This document shows positions 24,406 to 33,700 of a stretch of DNA of 64,000 nt, piece after piece (within the stretch, counting starts at the first letter, position 1; each line of letters begins with the position of its first letter). The stretch comes from Granulosicoccus sp963833195 (GTDB lineage: Bacteria > Pseudomonadota > Gammaproteobacteria > Granulosicoccales > Granulosicoccaceae): positions 1,612,001-1,676,000 of the forward strand of contig CAWHXF010000027.1 of assembly GCA_963833195.1 (NCBI GenBank). Reading direction: 5' to 3'. The notes under the pieces are model-generated. The model searched no databases, was not told the DNA's origin, and saw only the letters and a program-made list of their open reading frames with translations. The translations under genes and the position numbers were made by a program.

Positions 24406-27400
24406 ATGACCCGTTCCCGGCTCGACGCCGCGCCGCCGCTGCCGGACGAGCGCACCCTCGCGCAGGACTTCGACTCGCGCTCACGCCAGCGCGGCCGTGC
24501 GCTGCAGGCGGACGGCGCGGTGAGCGCGCTGCGCCACGACGCGGACACCGGCACGGTGCACGCGCGCGTGCAAGGCACCGCCTCGCGGCCCTACGAGGTG
24601 GAGCTCGATATCGGCGACGGCGAGATCCTGTACGACGCGCTCTGCACGTGTCCGGTGGAGGTGTTCTGCAAGCACGCGTGGGCCGTGTGCCTGGAGCTGC
24701 TGGCACAGCGCGAGCGGCGCGCGCGCCTGCCCGAGCCCGGCGGCACGCCGTACCGCGGCGGGCGCCGGGCCGAGCGAGCGCCGCCGGACGACGATGCCGC
24801 GCGGTTGGCCGACGAATGGCTCGCGCGCTTCGCCGACGCGGTTCAGCCGGACGCCTCGCGCCCGACCGCCGAGCCGGACCTCTACGGACGCGGTGCGCCA
24901 GCGGAGGCGACTCGCGCGCGCATCTACGCGCTGGAGACGATCGGCGTGCCCGGGTTCGAACCCGCGGTGCACGGCGGAGCCGTCGCCGCCGGCGCGGCCC
25001 TGCGAGTGCTCGAAGCGGGCATGTCGAAGGCGGGCCGCTACAACAAGGGCCGGCGCCACCGCCCGGACGGGTGGTATCGCGCCTCGGACGTGCGCGTGAC
25101 GCGGCTGGACAGCGAGATCACCGCGCTCGGCGCGGCCCACATCGCGCGGACCCACGGCCGCTGGCACGAAGACGACGGCGTCTACACGTTGACCGGGCGC
25201 GGCGGCGCGCTGATGCTGGAGCTCGCGATCGAGTCCGGACGTTGCTTTCTCGGCGATGTCCGTCAACAGGCGCTGCAGGTCGGCCCACCGCGCACGCTGT
25301 CGCTCGAATGGGACGAGGGGCCCGGCGGCGAGCGGCGGCTGAAGGCGAGCCTCGACGGCGTGGAGCGGTGGTGGGCGCTGCCGACCGACCCGCCGCACTG
25401 GCTGGACCCCGCCGGCGGCACGTGCGGCCGGATCGACACGCCGTTGTCGGGCGAGCAGTTGCAGCTCGCGCTGTGCGCGCCGCCGGTGCCCGAGGCGTCG
25501 CTCACGGGCTTCGCCGACGCGCTGCAGGACATCGAGACGCGGCGCCCGGCGATGCGCGGCGACGAGGCGCACACGCCCGTGGTGACGCTGCTTCCGGCGC
25601 CCGCCGTCGCGTCGACGCCCACCGTCACCGACGCGCCCCGCCCGCTGCTGCTGCTGTACTCGCCGGAGGGCGAGCCGCACGTCGATACCTGGCGCCTCAC
25701 GATGTTCGCGCTCTACGGCGAGGCGATGCTGCCGTGCTATCCATTCGGCGAGCGGCAGGTCGAGCGCGCGGTGCTGCGCGACGGTTCCGAGGCGCGTGTG
25801 CTGCGCCAGCCGGACGTGGAACGGGCCTGGCTGGTCGCCCTCAGGGAACGCTTCCCGGACATCGACCTGCGCGCCGATGCGCTGCACGAACCCGACCCGT
25901 CGTGCGACTTCGAGGCTCGCGGCGCCACGCCCGCGGATCGCTTCCGCCAGTACCGGCGCGTGGTGCGGGCGCGCGAGTCGCTGGAAGCCGACGGCTGGAC
26001 GCTCGCCGTCATGCCGCCGGTGCACACCGAGACGGTGCGGCCGGCGCGCTTCGACGGCCGCATCGCGGCGGACGAGGAGGACGACGGGCCCGGCTGGTTC
26101 TCGGTGGAGCTCGGCTTCGAGCACGAGGGCGTGCGTCATTCGCTGCTGCCGCTCGTCGTGGAGTGGCTGGAGCGCGGTGGCGGCGACGAGCCCTTGCTGG
26201 CCGAAGTGGCCGGCGGTCGCTTCGTCGAGGTGCCCGCCGCTGCGCTCGCGCCCGTTGCCGAGGTGTTCGAGGAGCTCGGCAGCGGGGCGGGCGCGGACGG
26301 CACCATCCGCCTGTCGCGCCGGCGCGCGCTCACCCTCGATGCGCTGGAGCGCGGGCTCGACGAGGGCGGGTTCGAGACGGCCTGGGAGGGCGGGCGGGAG
26401 CTGCGCGACTTCGCGAAGCGGCTGCGCACCCTGGCCGACATCGACACCTCGGGCTTCGAGCGCACGCCCCGGCCGCGCGCGCTGAAGGCGGAGCTTCGGC
26501 CCTACCAGCGCGCGGGCCTGGGGTGGCTGGACGCGCTGGCCGAGCACGGGCTGTGCGGCATCCTCGCCGACGACATGGGCCTGGGCAAGACGCTGCAGAC
26601 CCTCGCCCACATCCTCTCCCAGCGCCGGCGCGGACGCCTCGACGCACCGACCCTCGTCGTCGCGCCCACGAGCGTGCTCGGCAACTGGGCGCGCGAGGCC
26701 GCGAAGTTCGCACCGAAGCTCGCGGTGCGCGTGTGGCATGGCGCGGACCGCCACGACGCGCCGCTCGCCGACGCGGCCGCCGATCTCGTGATCACGAGCT
26801 ACGCGCTGACGCTGCGCGATCGGGACCTGCTGGCCGGACACGGCTTCGGGCTGCTCGTGCTCGACGAGGCGCAGCACATCAAGAACGCCGCGGCGAAGAC
26901 GGCGCGAGCGCTGAAATCCCTGCCCATCGAGCGCAGGCTCTGCCTGACCGGCACGCCGCTTGAGAATCATCTCGGCGAGCTGTGGTCGCAGTTCGACTTC
27001 CTGATGCCCGGGCTGCTGGGCGACGCGACCCGCTTTGCGCGCCACTACCGCACGCCGATCGAGAAGCATGGCAACGTCGAGCGCCAGCGCCGGCTCGCCG
27101 ATGCCATCCGCCCGTTCGTGCTGCGCCGCAGGAAGGAGGCGGTCGCGACCGAGCTGCCCGCGCGCACCGACATCCTGCGCGAAGTACGCCTCGGCCCTGC
27201 GCAGGCGAAGCTCTACGAGAGCATTCGCGTTGCGATGCAGGAGCGCGTGCGGGCCGCGCTCGAGGCGAAGGGCGTGGAGCAGAGCCGCATCACGGTGCTC
27301 GATTCCCTGCTCAAGCTGCGGCAACTGTGCTGCCACCCGCGACTCGTGCGATTGCCCAGCGCCCGCAAGCTCGCCGAATCGGCCAAGACGGATGTCGCGC

Positions 27401-27885
27401 TCGACATGATCGAGGAGCTCGTCGGCGAAGGGCGGCGCATCCTGCTGTTCTCCTCGTTCACCTCCCTGCTCACGCTGCTGGAGTCCGAGCTGCGCGCGCG
27501 GGGCGTGGAGTGGGTGAAGCTGACGGGACAGACCAGAAAGCGCGACGAGGCCATCGACGCCTTCCAGCGCGGCGACGTGCCGCTGTTCCTGATCAGCCTG
27601 AAGGCCGGGGGCACGGGGCTGAACCTGACGGCCGCGGACACCGTCATCCACTACGACCCGTGGTGGAACCCGGCGGCCGAGGAGCAGGCGGCGGCGCGCG
27701 CGCACCGCATCGGCCAGGACAAGCCGGTGTTCGTCTACCGGCTCGTCGCGACCGACACCGTCGAGGAGCGCATCGTGGCCATGCAGGCGCGCAAGCGACG
27801 GCTCGCGGACGCGACGCTCGAGCGTGGCGACGCGGGTCCGCTGACGAGCATGTCGGCCGAGGAGACGCTCGCGCTGTTCGACTGA
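24406..27885 (+). CDS. SWIM zinc-finger SNF2-family helicase
   Basis: A 1159-residue protein. The SWIM motif CTCPVEVFCKH (Cys80, Cys82, Cys88, His90) is intact. A long middle region of unknown fold is followed by the SNF2 motor: ADDMGLGKTLQTLAHIL near residue 722, VVAPTSVLGNW, VLDEAQHIKN near 818, CLTGTPLENHLGELWSQFDF, then helicase C motifs LFSSFTSLLTLLE, LISLKAGGTGLNLT and RAHRIGQDKPVFVYRLV. SNF2 proteins translocate on double-stranded DNA and remodel protein-DNA complexes; the bacterial SWIM forms have no settled role. It appears monocistronic with its own promoter-like TAGGCT. Confidence 0.95.
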   Translation: MTRSRLDAAPPLPDERTLAQDFDSRSRQRGRALQADGAVSALRHDADTGTVHARVQGTASRPYEVELDIGDGEILYDALCTCPVEVFCKHAWAVCLELLAQRERRARLPEPGGTPYRGGRRAERAPPDDDAARLADEWLARFADAVQPDASRPTAEPDLYGRGAPAEATRARIYALETIGVPGFEPAVHGGAVAAGAALRVLEAGMSKAGRYNKGRRHRPDGWYRASDVRVTRLDSEITALGAAHIARTHGRWHEDDGVYTLTGRGGALMLELAIESGRCFLGDVRQQALQVGPPRTLSLEWDEGPGGERRLKASLDGVERWWALPTDPPHWLDPAGGTCGRIDTPLSGEQLQLALCAPPVPEASLTGFADALQDIETRRPAMRGDEAHTPVVTLLPAPAVASTPTVTDAPRPLLLLYSPEGEPHVDTWRLTMFALYGEAMLPCYPFGERQVERAVLRDGSEARVLRQPDVERAWLVALRERFPDIDLRADALHEPDPSCDFEARGATPADRFRQYRRVVRARESLEADGWTLAVMPPVHTETVRPARFDGRIAADEEDDGPGWFSVELGFEHEGVRHSLLPLVVEWLERGGGDEPLLAEVAGGRFVEVPAAALAPVAEVFEELGSGAGADGTIRLSRRRALTLDALERGLDEGGFETAWEGGRELRDFAKRLRTLADIDTSGFERTPRPRALKAELRPYQRAGLGWLDALAEHGLCGILADDMGLGKTLQTLAHILSQRRRGRLDAPTLVVAPTSVLGNWAREAAKFAPKLAVRVWHGADRHDAPLADAAADLVITSYALTLRDRDLLAGHGFGLLVLDEAQHIKNAAAKTARALKSLPIERRLCLTGTPLENHLGELWSQFDFLMPGLLGDATRFARHYRTPIEKHGNVERQRRLADAIRPFVLRRRKEAVATELPARTDILREVRLGPAQAKLYESIRVAMQERVRAALEAKGVEQSRITVLDSLLKLRQLCCHPRLVRLPSARKLAESAKTDVALDMIEELVGEGRRILLFSSFTSLLTLLESELRARGVEWVKLTGQTRKRDEAIDAFQRGDVPLFLISLKAGGTGLNLTAADTVIHYDPWWNPAAEEQAAARAHRIGQDKPVFVYRLVATDTVEERIVAMQARKRRLADATLERGDAGPLTSMSAEETLALFD

Positions 27886-27934
27886 ACGGACGACCCCGCG
27901 CGCGCTCGCGCACGAACGTGCTGGCGGAGGAAAG

Positions 27935-27964
27935 TTGCACCTGACGAGGCGTTCCGTGCAAAAT
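27935..27964 (+). promoter_or_regulatory. Predicted promoter/dyad upstream of acs
   Basis: TTGCAC (27935-27940) and CAAAAT (27959-27964) are separated by 18 bases and resemble sigma70 -35 and -10 boxes. TTGCAC is also mirrored by GTGCAA (27956-27961), giving a dyad with a 15-base spacer that could bind a regulator. It lies 44 bases before the acs ATG in an otherwise GC-rich gap, which stands out by its A/T content. Confidence 0.42.
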
Positions 27965-28008
27965 TCGCCGTGCCGCCGTGGCACGACCCCGGCAACCGAG
28001 GAGCAAAG

Positions 28009-29964
<1,956 letters not shown>

Positions 29965-30057
29965 GGCCGCGCACGCCTCGCCTGCGCCACAGGCCACTGC
30001 CCGTTCCTCCCCTCCCCCCTCCGCTCGCCGTCCGGCGAGCCTCAACCTGCACCTGCA

Positions 30058-30312
30058 ATGTCCATGAATGACAACACCGCCTACTGGGCGGCCAACAAGC
30101 GCCTCATGGCCGGCTGCCTGATCGTCTGGGCGCTCGTCTCCTTCGGCTTCGGCATCCTGCTGCGCCCGCTGCTCTCGAGCATCTCGGTGGGGGGTACCGA
30201 CCTCGGCTTCTGGTTCGCCCAGCAGGGCTCGATCCTGACCTTCATCGTGCTGATCTTCTTCTACGCGTTCCGCATGAACGCGCTGGACAAGAAGTTCGGC
30301 GTAGAGGAGTGA
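30058..30312 (+). CDS. DUF4212 small subunit of sodium:solute symporter
   Basis: An 84-residue membrane protein with two hydrophobic helices (LMAGCLIVWALVSFGFGILL and GSILTFIVLIFFYAFRMN) and the family start AYWAANKRLM. It ends NALDKKFGVEE. DUF4212 proteins are encoded directly before VC2705-type symporters and are thought to be their small subunit. Here the spacing is 7 bases. A second ATG lies two codons downstream; either may be used. Confidence 0.92.
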   Translation: MSMNDNTAYWAANKRLMAGCLIVWALVSFGFGILLRPLLSSISVGGTDLGFWFAQQGSILTFIVLIFFYAFRMNALDKKFGVEE

Positions 30313-30319
30313 GCGGACG

Positions 30320-32089
30320 ATGAGCCAATACGCACTCAACCTGATCTTCGTCGGCGCGAGCTTCGCGCTGTACATCGGCATCGCGATCGCGACGCGGGCC
30401 AAGTCCACGAGCGAGTTCTACGCCGCCAACCAGGGCGTCAACCCCGTCGTCAACGGCATGGCCACGGCGGCCGACTGGATGTCGGCGGCCTCGTTCATCT
30501 CGATGGCGGGCCTGATCGCGTTCGTCGGCTACGACAACTCCAGCTACCTGATGGGCTGGACGGGCGGCTACGTGCTGATGGCGTTGCTGCTCGCGCCCTA
30601 CCTGCGGAAATTCGGCAAGTTCACGGTGCCGGAGTTCATCGGCGATCGCTTCTACTCCACGACCGCGCGGCTCGTCGGCGTGGCCTGCCTGATCATCGTG
30701 TCGGTCACCTACGTCATCGGTCAGATGACGGGCGTGGGCGTGGCGTTCTCGCGCTTTCTCGAGGTATCGAACACCACGGGGCTCCTGATCGGCGCGGCCA
30801 TCGTGTTCTTCTACGCGGTGCTCGGCGGCATGAAGGGCGTCACCTACACCCAGGTGGCGCAGTACGTCGTGCTGATCTGCGCCTACACGGTGCCGGCGGT
30901 GTTCATCTCCCTGCAGCTCACCGGCGTCGCGCTGCCGCCGCTCGGGCTGTTCTCGGACGTGGGCGGCTCCGGCGTGCCGCTGCTGACGAAGCTCGATCAG
31001 GTCGTCACGGATCTCGGCTTCAACGCCTACACCGAGCACCACACGAACACGCTGAACCTCGTGCTGTTCACGCTCTCGCTGATGATCGGCACCGCTGGGC
31101 TGCCCCACGTCATCATCCGCTTCTTCACCGTGCCCAAGGTCGCCGACGCGCGCTTCTCGGCCGGCTGGGCGCTCGTGTTCATCGCGCTGCTGTACCTGAC
31201 CGCGCCCGCGGTCGGTGCCATGGCACGGTTGAACCTCATGGAGACGGTCTACCCGGAGGGCGCGACCGGCGCATCGCTGGAGTACGAGCAACGCCCGCAG
31301 TGGATGAAGAACTGGGAGGTCACGGGCCTGCTCGCCTTCGAGGACAAGAACGGCGACGGTCGCATCCAGTTCTACGACGACACGAACGAGGCGTTCGCGC
31401 AGTCCGCGACGGCGGCCGGCTGGCAGGGCTCGGAGCTGACCGTCAACAACGACATCCTCGTGCTGGCCAACCCCGAGATCGCGCAGCTGCCCGGTTGGGT
31501 CATCGCGCTGATCGCCGCGGGCGGCCTGGCAGCGGCCCTGTCGACGGCGGCGGGACTGCTGCTCGCGATCTCCGGAGCCGTCAGCCACGACCTGATCAAG
31601 GGGGCGATCAACCCGAAGATCTCCGAACGCGGGGAGCTGCTCGCCGCCCGGATCGCCATGGCGGCCGCGATCGCCCTCGCGACCTGGCTCGGGCTCAACC
31701 CGCCCGGGTTCGCCGCGCAGACCGTGGCGCTCGCGTTCGGTCTCGCCGCGGCCTCGATCTTCCCGGCGCTGATGATGGGCATCTTCTCGAAGCGGGTGAA
31801 CAACTACGGCGCCGTGTGCGGGATGTTGACCGGACTGATCTTCACGGTCGTGTACATCTTCGTCTACAAGGGCTGGTTCTTCATCCCCGGCACCAACCAG
31901 CTCGAGGACGTGGCGGCGAACTGGGTGTTCGGCATCTCGCCGGTGTCGATCGGCGCGATCGGGGCGCTGTTCAACTTCATCGTCGCGTTCGCGGTGTCGA
32001 AGGTGACGGCGGAGCCCCCGCAGCGCATCCAGGAGCTCGTCGAGAGCATCCGCATCCCGCGCGGCGCGGGGACGGCATCGGCGCACTGA
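30320..32089 (+). CDS. Sodium:solute symporter, VC2705/ActP-like acetate transporter
   Basis: A 589-residue protein with about 13 hydrophobic segments. Early blocks KSTSEFYAANQGVNPVVNGM and ATAADWMSAASFISMAG are the sodium-site signature of the SSS family, and YVIGQMTGVGVAFSRFLEV and GTAGLPHVIIRFFTVPK match the ActP/VC2705 branch. A soluble insertion (about residues 315-385: ALSEYEQRP-like, FEDKNGDGRIQFYDDTNEAF) contains an EF-hand-like DKNGDGRIQF loop and is characteristic of the long VC2705 type. Context with acs and DUF4212 supports acetate or short-chain monocarboxylate uptake. Confidence 0.93.
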   Translation: MSQYALNLIFVGASFALYIGIAIATRAKSTSEFYAANQGVNPVVNGMATAADWMSAASFISMAGLIAFVGYDNSSYLMGWTGGYVLMALLLAPYLRKFGKFTVPEFIGDRFYSTTARLVGVACLIIVSVTYVIGQMTGVGVAFSRFLEVSNTTGLLIGAAIVFFYAVLGGMKGVTYTQVAQYVVLICAYTVPAVFISLQLTGVALPPLGLFSDVGGSGVPLLTKLDQVVTDLGFNAYTEHHTNTLNLVLFTLSLMIGTAGLPHVIIRFFTVPKVADARFSAGWALVFIALLYLTAPAVGAMARLNLMETVYPEGATGASLEYEQRPQWMKNWEVTGLLAFEDKNGDGRIQFYDDTNEAFAQSATAAGWQGSELTVNNDILVLANPEIAQLPGWVIALIAAGGLAAALSTAAGLLLAISGAVSHDLIKGAINPKISERGELLAARIAMAAAIALATWLGLNPPGFAAQTVALAFGLAAASIFPALMMGIFSKRVNNYGAVCGMLTGLIFTVVYIFVYKGWFFIPGTNQLEDVAANWVFGISPVSIGAIGALFNFIVAFAVSKVTAEPPQRIQELVESIRIPRGAGTASAH

Positions 32090-32131
32090 GGGGGACCGCC
32101 TCCCGGGTGACGGCACCGGCCGTCGCCCGGA

Positions 32132-32179
32132 GGATCGTGCGGGGGACCGTCCCGCGGATCATCCGGGGGACCGCCCGGT
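32132..32179 (+). repeat. Two imperfect 24-bp tandem repeats
   Basis: Units 32132-32155 and 32156-32179 share GGATC at the start and GGGGGACCG in the middle; a further GGGGACCGCC copy is at 32091-32100. The second unit runs into the GTG start of the next gene. They fill the gap after the symporter gene and may be a slipped-strand expansion. Confidence 0.4.
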
Positions 32180-32699
32180 GATCGTCAGGCTGGTCGCGGC
32201 GACGGTGGTCGCCGCGGCCGCGGTCCTCACCGTGTGGGCCGTCTACCGCACGCTCGGCCGGCCGATGCCGCGCGCGGCCTGGCCGATCCTCATCGCCGCG
32301 AGCCTGATCGGCTACGGCGTCTACGACGAGTACAGCTGGCGCTCGCGCACCCTCGCCGCGCTGCCGGACTCGATCGCCGTGCTCGGCGCGGGCACCAGCA
32401 CGAGCCCGCTGTCGCCGTGGAGCTACCTCCTGCCGCGCACCGACCGGCTCTCGCTCGTCGATACCGATGCGGTGCGCACCCACCCGGCTCGGCCCGAGCT
32501 CAGGCTCGTGGAGTTCGTGCTGCTCGAGCGCATGCAGCCGACGCGCACGGTGCGCGAGGTCGTGGACTGCGCGGAAGGACGCACCGCGGTGATCGGCACG
32601 GACACGGTCTTCGACGAGGACGGCGCACCGACCAACGCCGAGTGGTATCCGCTCGAGCCGGACGATCCGCGGCTGACGGAGCTCTGCAACGAGGCCTAG
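32178..32699 (+). CDS. Hypothetical membrane-anchored protein
   Basis: A 173-residue protein from GTG 32178. Two hydrophobic segments lie at about residues 3-23 (LVAATVVAAAAVLTVWAVY) and 35-48 (WPILIAASLIGYGVYDEY), followed by a ~120-residue soluble domain with YSWRSRTLAALPDSIAVLGAG and FVLLERMQPTRTVREVVDC. I do not recognise a named family. Its position behind the acetate symporter suggests co-expression. The last codon before the stop is GCC and the TAG stop is the first half of the inverted-repeat element at 32696, so the element defines the gene end. Confidence 0.7.
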   Translation: MIVRLVAATVVAAAAVLTVWAVYRTLGRPMPRAAWPILIAASLIGYGVYDEYSWRSRTLAALPDSIAVLGAGTSTSPLSPWSYLLPRTDRLSLVDTDAVRTHPARPELRLVEFVLLERMQPTRTVREVVDCAEGRTAVIGTDTVFDEDGAPTNAEWYPLEPDDPRLTELCNEA

Positions 32700-32965
32700 T
32701 GGTCTGTCTCGACGATAGTGTGGGGCTCAGAGCCTTCGTGCGCCTTCCCGGCAAGGCGCATCGACGAAGGCGCACCGGGGTGCGACGAGGAGGTGCAACG
32801 CAGTCCGGGGAGGCGCACGAAGGCTCCCTCCGGGCGAGCCTGAGAGCCGCGGCGGACCGCGTTGGGCCCGCTCGGAGTAGACCCGCTACGCCTTCGCGAA
32901 CCCGCCTTGCCGCCACGGCTCTCAGGCTCGCTGAGCCCCACACTATCGTCGAGACAGACCACTAG
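32696..32965. mobile_element. MITE-like 270-bp element with 35-bp perfect inverted ends
   Basis: 32696-32730 and 32931-32965 are exact reverse complements (35 bp), beginning and ending with CTAG. Inside are two further perfect stems: 32731-32745 with 32811-32825 (15 bp) and 32834-32849 with 32916-32931 (16 bp), so the strand can fold as a three-way junction with two arms of similar size (95 and 98 bases). A nested 8-bp hairpin (32739-32746 with 32753-32760) lies in arm one. There is no transposase frame. CTAG ends match the target preference of IS630-type (TA duplication) or IS5-type elements, suggesting a non-autonomous derivative. It lies between convergent genes and could also act as a two-way terminator. 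Confidence 0.7.
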
Positions 32966-33693
32966 CCGATCCGCACCCGCTCCATCACGTCGTGCAGGCG
33001 CGGCGGCGTGCCGCCGCGTTCGGCCAGCTGGGCGGCCAGCAGCTCCGCGGTCGCCACCGCATCGGTGAGCGCGTCGTGGGCACGATAGCGGGGCAACCCG
33101 TGGCGCTCGCGCAGCGCACCGAGGCGTAGCGCGCCGGGCGGAGCCTGGGCACCCGCGCGCGCCAGACGTCTGCGCTCCAGCGCCAGCGTGTCGATGACGG
33201 GCACGACCAAGGGTCCGCCGAAGGCCGTGCGGCAGGCGATGTCGAGAAACCGCGTCTCGAGCCACGCGAAGTGGGCGAGCAGGACGCGACCCGTCAGCGC
33301 CGCGAGCGTGGGGACGAGCGCCTCCGCGAGCGTCGCGCCGCTGCGCGCGCGGTCGTCGGTGATGCCGTGGACCGCCACCGCGGCCTCGGGGATCGGGGCG
33401 TTCGTGCGCACCGCGAGATGACCGGCACCGGCGAGCCGGATCCGGCCCCCGTCCAGCGGCACGTACCCGATCGACAGGATGCGGTCGCGCCCGGGCACGA
33501 GCCCCGTCGTCTCGAGATCCAGCGCGAGCATCGGCACGTCCTCGAGCACCGTGTCGGGACTCGGGAAGGGGGCACGGTAGTAGTCGCGCAAGGGCCCCTC
33601 GGGCACGCGACGCGCCCAGCGTTGCCGCTGGCGCTCGAGCGATATCAGCGCACGCGCGGCGCGCGATGCCGCCAGGCGGTCGAGCGCGTTCAC
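32962..33693 (-). CDS. DnaQ-like 3'-5' exonuclease
   Basis: A 243-residue protein. ExoI motif is LALDLETTGLVPGRDRILSI (Asp and Glu in DLE), the ExoII region is VLLAHFAWLETRFL, and ExoIII-epsilon is YRAHDALTDAVATAEL with His and Asp in place. GTG 33693 is preceded by GGAGTGA and lies 8 bases after the upstream gene; a longer start would run into that gene. Such epsilon-like exonucleases recur beside CBS/DUF294 genes and acetate symporters, though the functional link is unknown. Its TAG stop is supplied by the right end of the inverted-repeat element. Confidence 0.86.
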   Translation of the reverse strand: MNALDRLAASRAARALISLERQRQRWARRVPEGPLRDYYRAPFPSPDTVLEDVPMLALDLETTGLVPGRDRILSIGYVPLDGGRIRLAGAGHLAVRTNAPIPEAAVAVHGITDDRARSGATLAEALVPTLAALTGRVLLAHFAWLETRFLDIACRTAFGGPLVVPVIDTLALERRRLARAGAQAPPGALRLGALRERHGLPRYRAHDALTDAVATAELLAAQLAERGGTPPRLHDVMERVRIG

Positions 33694-33700
33694 CGGATGT

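Noticed and set aside
32500..33265. Small open frames on both strands through the inverted-repeat element
   Set aside because: They arise from the GC-rich repeats, share mirrored peptides (SPTLSSRQTT) and have no family; the DNA is better explained as an inverted-repeat element.
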